From assembly GCA_964394625.1 (NCBI GenBank), contig CAYMYK010000096.1, forward strand, positions 1 to 10,910: 10,910 nt of DNA, given 5' to 3'. This DNA is from JAUVYV01 sp964394625. GTDB lineage: Bacteria; Planctomycetota; Phycisphaerae; Sedimentisphaerales; Anaerobacaceae. The notes under the pieces are model-generated. The model searched no databases and was not told the DNA's origin. It saw nothing but the letters and a program-made list of their open reading frames with translations. Positions 1 to 6,219 of this stretch are shown here, in pieces; position 1 is the stretch's first letter; each line of letters starts with the position of its first letter. Position numbers and translations under genes: made by a program.

Positions 1-1
1 G

Positions 2-451
2 CACGTCAGGGCGGCGGAGAGTTATATGAAGCAGGGCAGGTACTACAGGGCGGCTGATGCGTACACGCTTGCGTCGGTCTATAAGCCGGGCGACCCGCTT
101 GCATACGCGGGCAAGAGTTACGCATTGTTTGCGGCGGGCGAGTATATGAGCAGTGCGCTGTTTCTGTCGCGTGCGCTGGAGACATTCCCGGAATATGCGA
201 AGATAAAGGTTGATATTGTGGCGATGGTCGGCGACAAGGACCAGGTCGAGAGTCGGATTGCGGACATTCGGGAGTGGGCGAAGAGGAGCAATGCCGGCGA
301 GCTGGATTTTCTGCTTGGGTACGTGTATTTTGAGCTTGGCCGGCTGGAGTTTGCAAATAGGTCGGTAGATTCTGCTTTGAAGAAGATGCCCGATTCGGCG
401 GCGGTAAAGGCGCTGAAGCAGGCGGTTGCCGAACGGATTGCGAACCTGTGA
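2..451 (+). CDS. TPR-repeat protein, C-terminal part (5' end outside window)
   Basis: The reading frame is open to the left edge, so this is the C-terminal part of a longer protein. The first in-frame ATG (position 26) sits inside a helical repeat and is probably not the true start. The visible residues form helix-turn-helix pairs with tetratricopeptide character: an A-A-D-A-Y-x-x-A-x-x-Y-K-P-G-D unit, then a Y-A-G-K-S-Y-A-L-F-A-A-G-E-Y unit, and near the end a G-Y-V-Y-F-E-L-G-R-L-E-F-A unit ending in K-K-M-P-D-S. TPR arrays are protein-interaction scaffolds; no enzymatic domain is visible and the partner is unknown. The stop TGA is separated by one base from the ATG of the helicase gene, which suggests one operon and translational coupling. 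The domain type is fairly sure; the function is not known. Confidence 0.75.
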   Translation, partial: HVRAAESYMKQGRYYRAADAYTLASVYKPGDPLAYAGKSYALFAAGEYMSSALFLSRALETFPEYAKIKVDIVAMVGDKDQVESRIADIREWAKRSNAGELDFLLGYVYFELGRLEFANRSVDSALKKMPDSAAVKALKQAVAERIANL

Positions 452-452
452 T

Positions 453-2408
453 ATGGATACGAAAGAGGTTTTTTCGCCCGGTGGTATCTTGTCGCGGAGT
501 CTTGCGGGTTTTGAGTCGAGGCGCGAGCAGCTCGAGATGGCCGAGGCGGTGGGTAAGGCATTTAGTTCCGGCGGGCATCTGGTCGTTGAGGCGGGGACGG
601 GGGTGGGCAAGAGCTGTGCTTATCTCGTTCCTGCGAGAGATTTGGTAGAGCGCGGGGCGGGTAAGGTTTTAATCAGCACATTTACGATTACGCTTCAGGA
701 GCAGCTCATCAACAAGGACATACCTTTTTTGCTTGATGCGCTGCCGAGGGGTTTTACCGCGGTACTGGCGAAGGGCAGGGGCAATTACCTGTGCAGGCGC
801 CGGCTCGGCTTTGCGCTGAAAAAACAGATGGGTCTTTTCGGCGAGTTCGGCTCGGCTCTGTCGGCGATAAAGGACTTCTCGAGCCGGACGGAAGACGGGT
901 CGCTGAGTGATATGCCGTTTGTGCCGAACAGCCGGGTATGGGATGCGGTAAAGAGTGAGCATGGCAACTGTCGGGGCAGGAAGTGCCCGCATTTCAGGGA
1001 CTGCTTTTACTTGCGGGCGAGGCGCCGGCTGGACGGTGCGGATATTATTGTTGCCAATCACGCGCTTATGTTCAGCGACCTTGCGCTGCGAGAAGAGGGG
1101 GCGTCTGTGCTGCCGGACTATCGCTGGGTGATTATTGACGAGGCGCATAACATCGAGCGTGTGGCGGAGGAGCATTTCGGGATTAACGTTACGAACAGGG
1201 CGGTGAAGTTTATGTTAGATGGTCTTTACAACCCGCGGACGCACAGGGGGCTTGTCGTTTATATCGGGGCGGGCGAGCTGACCGATGCGGTGGTAGAAGC
1301 ACAGCGGGCGGCGAACGGCTTTTTTAAGCGGGTACTGGCGTGGTATGAGCAAAGCAAAGATGAGACAAACGGTCGGTGCTATCGCAATTTTATTGACGAG
1401 ACGGCGACCGAGGCGTTAAAGCGGCTGCGTGCGGGTCTTTCGAGGCGTGCGAAGGCGGCGAAAGATGAGGATGAGCGTTTTGAGCTGAAGCGGTATGTGG
1501 AGCGATGTACGGCTCTTGTGCGGGACATCAGCGACTTTTTGATGCAGCCGAGGGAGGATTTTGTGTATTGGGTGGAGGTGAATGAACGCCGGCGGGCGAC
1601 GGTGAGCTTGCGAAGTGCGGCGGTGAATGTGGGCGAGGATGTGAAGAGATGCCTGTTCGATAAGTTCGGGTCGGTGGTGATGACTAGCGCGACGCTGAGC
1701 AGCGGGGTGGATTCGGGGACAGGCGGGTTCGGGTTTTTCGCGGGCAGGGTCGGTCTGGAGGATTTTGAGGCGGTAAAACTTGGTTCGCCTTACGATTACG
1801 ACAGGCAGGTAAAGATGTATATCGAGGCGGATTTGCCGAATCCGAACGATGCGAAGTTCAGCGAAAGGGCATCTGAGGTTTTGAAGAGATACCTGCTGGC
1901 CAGTGGCGGTCGGGCGTTTGTGCTGTTCACGAGTTATAAGATGCTGGGTGAGTTTGCAGAGCGTCTTGGCGAGTGGCTGGGCGAGAATGATATTGGGCTT
2001 TTGCAGCAGGGTTCGGGGCTGGACAGGGGCGTTTTGCTCAGGCGGTTTCGCGGCGGTGGCAGGAGTGTGCTGTTCGGGACGGACAGTTTCTGGCAGGGGG
2101 TGGACGTTGCGGGCGAGGCGCTGTCGAATGTGATAATTGTTCGGCTGCCATTTGCCGTGCCGGATACACCTTTGTTAGCGGGTCGGTTGGAGCAGATAAG
2201 GGCCGACGGGGGCAATCCGTTTATGGATTATCAGCTTCCATCGGCGATTATCAGGTTCAAGCAGGGCTTCGGGCGATTGATTCGCAGCAAGACGGATACC
2301 GGGATAGTTGTGATTTTAGATTCGCGTGTGCTCAGCAAACGATACGGGGAGAAGTTTTTGGCGGCTGTGCCGAAATGCAGGACAGAGATCGTCTCTCGTC
2401 GCTCATAG
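453..2408 (+). CDS. dinG: DinG/XPD-family ATP-dependent iron-sulfur DNA helicase
   Basis: This is a cytosolic superfamily 2 helicase that would unwind DNA 5' to 3' with ATP and act in repair or the removal of blocked structures. With the ATG at 453 it is 651 residues, normal for bacterial DinG/YoaA proteins. Motifs in order: Walker A AGTGVGKS (47-54), motif Ia STFTITLQEQL (75-85), four cysteines C114, C173, C178 and C184 spaced as the 4Fe-4S cluster domain, DEAH box (229-232), TSATL (411-415), motif IV VLFTSYKML (490-498), motif V GTDSFWQGVDV (542-552) and the motif VI arginine region QGFGRLIRS (604-612). The frame can be opened at a TTG at 426, but that lies inside the upstream TPR gene; the ATG directly after its stop fits coupling and the family N-terminus better. 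No exonuclease domain precedes the helicase, unlike DinG of Gram-positive bacteria. The symbol marks the family; the exact paralogue (dinG or yoaA) is not resolved. Confidence 0.93.
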   Translation: MDTKEVFSPGGILSRSLAGFESRREQLEMAEAVGKAFSSGGHLVVEAGTGVGKSCAYLVPARDLVERGAGKVLISTFTITLQEQLINKDIPFLLDALPRGFTAVLAKGRGNYLCRRRLGFALKKQMGLFGEFGSALSAIKDFSSRTEDGSLSDMPFVPNSRVWDAVKSEHGNCRGRKCPHFRDCFYLRARRRLDGADIIVANHALMFSDLALREEGASVLPDYRWVIIDEAHNIERVAEEHFGINVTNRAVKFMLDGLYNPRTHRGLVVYIGAGELTDAVVEAQRAANGFFKRVLAWYEQSKDETNGRCYRNFIDETATEALKRLRAGLSRRAKAAKDEDERFELKRYVERCTALVRDISDFLMQPREDFVYWVEVNERRRATVSLRSAAVNVGEDVKRCLFDKFGSVVMTSATLSSGVDSGTGGFGFFAGRVGLEDFEAVKLGSPYDYDRQVKMYIEADLPNPNDAKFSERASEVLKRYLLASGGRAFVLFTSYKMLGEFAERLGEWLGENDIGLLQQGSGLDRGVLLRRFRGGGRSVLFGTDSFWQGVDVAGEALSNVIIVRLPFAVPDTPLLAGRLEQIRADGGNPFMDYQLPSAIIRFKQGFGRLIRSKTDTGIVVILDSRVLSKRYGEKFLAAVPKCRTEIVSRRS

Positions 2409-2528
2409 AGGGGTGAGAAACACAGCGATGCAAGGGGGAAATCATCTGATAATACTCGGTTAATTAGCCCCTATTGCCACAAATCCGTGGAAAATTCAGC
2501 GAAAAGCCGAAATTATTGGACCTTCTAC

Positions 2529-2558
2529 TTGACACAACCACTTGCTGCATGGTAGCAT
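2529..2558 (+). promoter_or_regulatory. Sigma-70-type promoter of the secreted-protein genes
   Basis: A consensus -35 box TTGACA (2529-2534) is followed after 18 bp by TAGCAT (2553-2558), preceded by TGG, i.e. an extended -10 of the form TGnTAnnAT. It lies about 57 bp upstream of the ATG of the HAF-repeat gene, giving a leader of roughly 50 nt. It is the best promoter match in the 206-bp gap after the helicase gene. The rest of that gap shows only weak inverted repeats, such as CCAC/GTGG near 2476-2489, and no convincing terminator for the helicase operon. Confidence 0.55.
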
Positions 2559-2614
2559 GAAGCCGTCTGGGGGGACAACTGTAGAGAGAGTATGTGAAGA
2601 AAAGGAGAAGAGAG

Positions 2615-3766
2615 ATGAGAGGTAAACCAATTCTTGTATTGGCGGCCGTTTTGCTGCAGGTCTATTTTGCATCAGTTAGTTCTGCAACCGAGCCGAGTTT
2701 TCAGGGTCTGGGCGATTTGTCAGGAGGCAGCTTTTTTAGCATGGCAAATGGTTTATCGGCTGACGGCTCGACAGTGGTTGGCTGGAGCAGATCTGCTTCA
2801 GGTCCCGAAGCATTTAGATGGACTGTTCAGGGGGGAATGCAATCACTTGGATATTTGCCGGGAAGAGATTACATGAGCATAGCCAAAGGCGTATCGGCTG
2901 ACGGTTCGAGGATTACAGGTTACAGCAGCTCGACATTAAACGATCATGAACCTTTCCTCTGGACCCAGTCCGAAGGGATGCAGAGTCTGGGTTTCGTATC
3001 AGGCGCCAACTCGGGCACTGCACAGGCCATTTCAACCAACGGTTCCACAATAGTTGGAAACACCAACGTGTCGAGCTATGGAGACTCTGCATTTCGATGG
3101 ACAAGTACCGGTGGTATGGAGCTCTTAGCTGGTTTTGATCTCAGTGAATCTCATTATGCTTACGAAGTTTCCGGTGATGGTTCTGTCGTAGTCGGGGAAA
3201 TAAACGGCCAGGCTTATAGGTGGACCGATCCTGGAAACATGCAACTGCTGGGTGATTTACCGGGAGGAGATTTTTATAGTACAGCTTGGGATGTCTCTGC
3301 TGACGGCACTGTAGTGGTAGGCGAGGGATGTGTGAACCTTATACCTGTAGGCTCTGACTCTTGGACACCTGAACTTGAAGCTTTCTTGTGGACACAGTCC
3401 GATGGAATGATTTCTCTCGGTGATCTTCCGGGCGGTACACGCTATAGCCGTGCCCAGGCCATTTCTGCGAACGGGTCAGTCGTAGTCGGTTTCGGGAGAA
3501 CAGATGACCACGATAAGGAAGCATTCATCTGGGATGAAGAAAATGGAATGCTTAATCTTCAAGAGTTGCTTGAAAATAGTTACGGTCTGAATTTGTCCGG
3601 CTGGACTCTCAATCAAGCGATGGGGATTTCGAATGACGGTTCAGTAATTATGGGGCATGGAGAGAATCCTTTGGGCAATACTGAAGCTTGGATAGCGACG
3701 ATCCCTGAGCCGGGGACGGTTTTGTTATTTGGTTTGGGGGCGGTCTTTTTGAGAAGGAAGAGGTGA
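2615..3766 (+). CDS. Exported HAF-repeat protein with PEP-CTERM sorting tail
   Basis: This is a 383-residue surface or exported protein of unknown function. An N-terminal signal peptide (about residues 1-24, hydrophobic core LVLAAVLLQVYF, likely cut after S-S-A) is followed by seven copies of a repeat of about 46 residues. Each copy contains a DG or NG turn followed by a short hydrophobic strand (ADGSTVVG, ADGSRITG, TNGSTIVG, GDGSVVVG, ADGTVVVG, ANGSVVVG, NDGSVIMG, near residues 50, 96, 142, 188, 230, 286 and 341). Most copies are joined by AF-W and GMxxLG-LPGG elements. This is the HAF extracellular repeat family and probably folds as a beta-propeller-like array. The C-terminus (363-383) has the PEP motif (IPEPGT), a hydrophobic stretch and a basic RRKR end, the PEP-CTERM signal read by exosortase in this phylum. 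The ATG at 2615 has AGGAG at 2603-2607, 7 nt upstream; an in-frame GTG at 2594 lacks such a site. Codon use is visibly less GC-rich than in the neighbours. Confidence 0.88.
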   Translation: MRGKPILVLAAVLLQVYFASVSSATEPSFQGLGDLSGGSFFSMANGLSADGSTVVGWSRSASGPEAFRWTVQGGMQSLGYLPGRDYMSIAKGVSADGSRITGYSSSTLNDHEPFLWTQSEGMQSLGFVSGANSGTAQAISTNGSTIVGNTNVSSYGDSAFRWTSTGGMELLAGFDLSESHYAYEVSGDGSVVVGEINGQAYRWTDPGNMQLLGDLPGGDFYSTAWDVSADGTVVVGEGCVNLIPVGSDSWTPELEAFLWTQSDGMISLGDLPGGTRYSRAQAISANGSVVVGFGRTDDHDKEAFIWDEENGMLNLQELLENSYGLNLSGWTLNQAMGISNDGSVIMGHGENPLGNTEAWIATIPEPGTVLLFGLGAVFLRRKR

Positions 3767-3788
3767 CAAGAAGCAGAGGGGATATTCT

Positions 3789-4658
3789 ATGAAGATTTGG
3801 CAGAGAGGTAAGGTTGTTTGGGTATTTCTGGTGGTCGGCTGTCTGGTGGCGGGCGAGAGTAATGTTTTTGCATCGACCTGGGATCCGCCTGTGGGGACGG
3901 ATTGTCGGTGGTGCAATACGGGCAACTGGTGGTTCGGGGATTATCCTGGGCCGAGTGATATTGTCCTTATCAATCAGACGTCGGAATGCCCGGTGGTCGT
4001 GGATTATGGGTGCAATGCACAGTGTGATGATATGATTGTGTCGCAATTCGGGTATGAGGCAGAGATAGACGTTGAGCCGGGAGCGGTCCTGGATGCAGGC
4101 GGGTATGCTGTTCTGTGCAATTATGGCGCCGGCAAGGGTACGATGAACGTCAGAGGCGGCTCAGTTGACATCGCGGAATATTTCAAGATTGGATACTACG
4201 ATTCGAGTGGATTGGGTGTGCTCAACATCGACGACGGTGAAGTTGTTGTTGGACAATATGTCAGACTTGGTGACATGGGCGGCAACGGAGAATTGAACAT
4301 GATCGGCGGGCGTCTTGATGTTGTCGGTGACCTTGATATTTACAACGGCAGTATCAGACTGTATGGCGGAATAGCTGTGTGCGATGATATATTCTTCATT
4401 TCGCCGAACGGGACTTTTGATATTGTGGGGATGGGGACGCTTGTGATAAGGCGGGACGTCACGGATATCATAGGGCACAGCGTGCAGAATATTACTGCCT
4501 GCAACGGGAGCGGTGTTGTGAATATTGACCTTATCGGCGGTAATACGGTTGTGACGACTGACTGCGCGTGTCCAGAGGGGGATATGACAGGCGACTGCGC
4601 AGTTGATTTCTACGATTATGCGTACTTTGCCTCCGAATGGCTTGTCGGCGTGGAATGA
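3789..4658 (+). CDS. Exported beta-helix-like protein with C-terminal dockerin-like calcium loop
   Basis: This is a 289-residue secreted protein of unknown function. The signal peptide (residues 1-28, cut likely after V-F-A) is followed by a W-D-P-P ... N-W-W-x-x-x-Y-P-G-P-S-D motif (31-57), typical of planctomycete exported proteins that enter a right-handed beta-helix. Residues about 90-220 show short repeated strands with G-x-L/M-N-x-x-G-G-x-x-x-V patterns (GTMNVRGGSVDI, GVLNIDDGEVVV, GELNMIGGRLDV). The C-terminus (264-285) carries one calcium-loop motif D265-x-T-G-D269-x-x-V-D273-x-x-D276 followed by a helix ending in E-W-L, a single dockerin type I-like half repeat. Such tails are frequent in Phycisphaerae without any known cohesin. 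Eleven cysteines occur in the mature part, many near its N-terminus. A Shine-Dalgarno GAGGGG lies 7 nt before the ATG, and 22 bp separate it from the HAF gene, so both are probably one transcript. Confidence 0.8.
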   Translation: MKIWQRGKVVWVFLVVGCLVAGESNVFASTWDPPVGTDCRWCNTGNWWFGDYPGPSDIVLINQTSECPVVVDYGCNAQCDDMIVSQFGYEAEIDVEPGAVLDAGGYAVLCNYGAGKGTMNVRGGSVDIAEYFKIGYYDSSGLGVLNIDDGEVVVGQYVRLGDMGGNGELNMIGGRLDVVGDLDIYNGSIRLYGGIAVCDDIFFISPNGTFDIVGMGTLVIRRDVTDIIGHSVQNITACNGSGVVNIDLIGGNTVVTTDCACPEGDMTGDCAVDFYDYAYFASEWLVGVE

Positions 4659-4661
4659 TCG

Positions 4662-4696
4662 AGAAGAATGCGGGTTAGTATTTACCGTATTCTTTT
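4662..4696. terminator. Hairpin terminator between convergent genes
   Basis: A 12-bp stem with two G-T wobbles (arms 4662-4673 and 4685-4696) encloses an 11-nt loop. On the plus strand the 3' arm ends in TTTT, with no longer T run after it. It starts 4 nt after the stop of the dockerin-tailed protein gene and overlaps the last codons of the opposing URO-D-like gene, whose stop is only 16 bp away. The position fits a terminator, chiefly for the plus strand; the short T run makes the call tentative. Confidence 0.45.
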
Positions 4697-5862
4697 GCGG
4701 TTCGGATCATAGCGAGGAGGTTTTGGTCTGGGGTGTCTCGGCCGCACTGGTCGCCGGTGGAGAGGATGAACCGGCCGTTTTCTGCGGCGTCGTCGATGGC
4801 TTTTTTGCTTGCGGCGGCGACGGTCTCGGGTGAGCCGAAGAGCATTACCTCGGTTGTGTGGAGATTTCCTTTGAGGACGATTTTGTCGCCGTAGAGTTTT
4901 TTTATTTCGGTTAAGATGCAGTTGCCCATCGGGGGGATTTCGAGCGGGTCGATGACGGTGAGGTCGGTTTCCTCGGCCATTATTTTGACGAGCTGTTTTT
5001 CCGGGCCGCAGGAGTGGATGTGCGTGGGAAAGCCGGCTTCGGTGGCTAATTCGATGGCTCGTTTGACGGCGGGAAAGGCGAGCTGCCGGAAGATTTCGAC
5101 GGTTTGGAATACGAGGGTGCCGGAGCTTCCGACGCAGATAAAGTCGGATTTTACGTCCATAGCCATTATATTCTGGAAGCGTTTTTCGACGTTTTCGACG
5201 AGTTTTTGCGCCCAGTAGTCGTGCAGGTCGGGCCGGTCGTAGTATCTATAGATGTCGGCTTCGGACTGGAGGATGAGTGATTTTGCGAGGAATACGCCGA
5301 CCAGGCCCTGGTCAGCCATCATCTCTTTTAGCTGGGCGAGACCTTTTTGGCCGGTGTCGGCGGGTTTGACGCCTTCGAGCGGCTGGAAGTGTTCGGGTAT
5401 TTCGGGCAGGTCTGCGCGTGCGGGGGGAATCCATTCGGTGGGCGCATCGGCGACATAATAGACGCAGACCCTCGGCTCCCAGATGCGTCTGGCGTTTTCG
5501 GTTCGGCTGCGCTGGGTGACGATGCGCTGCGGGTTTTTTGAGACGATGAAGGTCTGCCACTGGTCGGCGGGGACGATTTGTTTTTGCTCTTCGGGCGTTG
5601 GCGGCAGGCGGAGCCAGGGCAGGATGTCCTTTTCGTCGGGGAAGGCCAGCGGGAAGTAGCCGTCCATAAGGGCGTCGATGTTGAAGCGCTTTGCGGCGTC
5701 GATGTAGGCGTTCCAGATGGGCGGGTCGTTGTAGAGGTAGAGCCGCCAGAATGGTTTGCCGGTGAGGCGGGCGGGAATCATATTCGAGATATCCGGGGCG
5801 ACCGGGACGCAGTCGGGGATTCGGCCTTTGAGGACGGTAAGCAGTCTTTCGCGTGGTGTCAT
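4675..5862 (-). CDS. URO-D / corrinoid methyltransferase family protein
   Basis: This is a 395-residue cytosolic protein of the uroporphyrinogen decarboxylase superfamily, which includes HemE and the MtaA/MtbA/CmuA-type enzymes that move methyl groups between corrinoid proteins and cofactors. The N-terminal TPRERLLTVLKGRIPDCVPV is the usual family opening. A His-x-Cys motif (H283, C285 in HIHSCGP) and a C-terminal cysteine (C373 in STGDQCGRDTP) match the zinc-binding H-x-C...C arrangement of the methyltransferase branch, where zinc activates a thiol. The other residues of the branch (KGNLHTT near 331, I-D-P-L-E near 304) agree. HemE proteins lack this zinc set and are shorter, so heme synthesis is unlikely. 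The start ATG has AGGA 9 nt upstream. No corrinoid protein gene or cobalamin gene stands next to it, so the substrate is open; such orphan copies are abundant in Planctomycetota. It is transcribed convergently with the secreted-protein genes and divergently from the phage genes. Confidence 0.82.
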   Translation of the reverse strand: MTPRERLLTVLKGRIPDCVPVAPDISNMIPARLTGKPFWRLYLYNDPPIWNAYIDAAKRFNIDALMDGYFPLAFPDEKDILPWLRLPPTPEEQKQIVPADQWQTFIVSKNPQRIVTQRSRTENARRIWEPRVCVYYVADAPTEWIPPARADLPEIPEHFQPLEGVKPADTGQKGLAQLKEMMADQGLVGVFLAKSLILQSEADIYRYYDRPDLHDYWAQKLVENVEKRFQNIMAMDVKSDFICVGSSGTLVFQTVEIFRQLAFPAVKRAIELATEAGFPTHIHSCGPEKQLVKIMAEETDLTVIDPLEIPPMGNCILTEIKKLYGDKIVLKGNLHTTEVMLFGSPETVAAASKKAIDDAAENGRFILSTGDQCGRDTPDQNLLAMIRTAKEYGKY

Positions 5863-5917
5863 ACGTTACATTCCTGGTGTTTTTCCAGCAAGTTCAAAAT
5901 CGGCGGTTCCGCAGTGT

Positions 5918-5946
5918 ATTGTAGCGGCAAAGGTTGTCTGCGACAA
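5918..5946 (-). promoter_or_regulatory. Sigma-70-type promoter of the URO-D-like gene
   Basis: Read on the minus strand, TTGTCG (5946-5941) and TACAAT (5923-5918) are separated by exactly 17 bp. This gives 4 of 6 matches at -35 and 5 of 6 at -10. The predicted start of transcription leaves a leader of about 50 nt before the ATG at 5862. It is the clearest promoter in the divergent gap. Confidence 0.6.
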
Positions 5947-6115
5947 GTGTTTCGTGCCGGTGCAGGGGGGCGGATTCAAACGCGCGTTTGGCGCAAATGC
6001 GCATATAGCGCGTGGGGAAAACTCCAAAAACTAAATTTTTTTTTAGTGCTTATTTTGCAGTGGGTTAGGGACACAGGCGGGGTGTAAAGAAGAGGGGAAA
6101 ATGGACCAAACGCGC

Positions 6116-6145
6116 AACACCGTCCAGGGGTGGAAGGCCGGTGTT
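6116..6145. repeat. Long inverted repeat (hairpin) upstream of portal gene
   Basis: AACACCGTCCA (6116-6126) can pair with TGGA (6131-6134) and CGGTGTT (6139-6145) around a GGGG loop, leaving AGGC as a bulge. This gives 11 base pairs in total with no mismatches. No T run follows it, so it is not a standard terminator. It could be a leader structure, a protein-binding site or part of a repeat element. Confidence 0.5.
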
Positions 6146-6179
6146 CGGGTCTCGGGGCACGGCCCTCGGCGGACGAAGT

Positions 6180-6198
6180 CACGGGCAAGATGCCCGTG
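6180..6198. repeat. Perfect 8-bp palindrome, REP-like hairpin
   Basis: CACGGGCA (6180-6187) and TGCCCGTG (6191-6198) form a perfect stem with a 3-nt AGA loop, extendable outward by two G-T pairs. It ends 21 nt before the portal start codon, just upstream of the AAGGGG Shine-Dalgarno. The compact GC-rich form is like dispersed intergenic palindromes in bacterial genomes; whether further copies exist cannot be seen from this window. Confidence 0.55.
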
Positions 6199-6219
6199 GT
6201 ACGATAAGGGGAAAAAGGT

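Larger units (their letters stand above)
5863..6219. other. Gene-free divergent gap with several inverted repeats
   Basis: No credible gene was found in these 357 bp; open frames here are extensions antisense to the URO-D-like gene. From left to right the gap holds the minus-strand promoter at 5918-5946 and a GC palindrome cluster at 5981-6012 (outer arms CGCGC/GCGCG, inner GCGC-AAAT-GCGC). An AT-rich patch follows at 6030-6047, with ACTAAA and TTTAGT flanking part of a run of nine T. Two further hairpins at 6116-6145 and 6180-6198 are listed separately. No clear plus-strand promoter for the phage-type genes is visible, so they may depend on a non-canonical or element-specific signal. Confidence 0.6.

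Noticed and set aside
426..452. N-terminal extension of the helicase from a TTG at 426
   Set aside because: It lies inside the TPR gene, lacks a ribosome binding site and adds nine residues not expected in the family; the ATG one base after the TPR stop is better.
6..578. Long minus-strand open frames opposite the TPR and helicase start (also 118-561)
   Set aside because: They are Pro/Ser/Arg-rich translations without domain pattern, caused by GC-rich codons of the real plus-strand genes.
669..1175. Minus-strand 168-residue frame within the helicase gene
   Set aside because: It mirrors conserved helicase motifs on the other strand and shows no protein-like features.
4675..5862. Assignment as heme enzyme HemE
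   Set aside because: The zinc-type H-x-C...C set and longer length point to the methyltransferase branch, and no heme gene is nearby.
5578..6087. Plus-strand 169-residue frame opposite the URO-D-like gene
   Set aside because: It is antisense to a well-supported family protein and runs into a palindromic intergenic region; no ribosome binding site.
6100..6219. tRNA gene or att site at the phage left edge
   Set aside because: No cloverleaf with a T-loop of the TTCRA type could be folded, and no duplicated core was found within the window.
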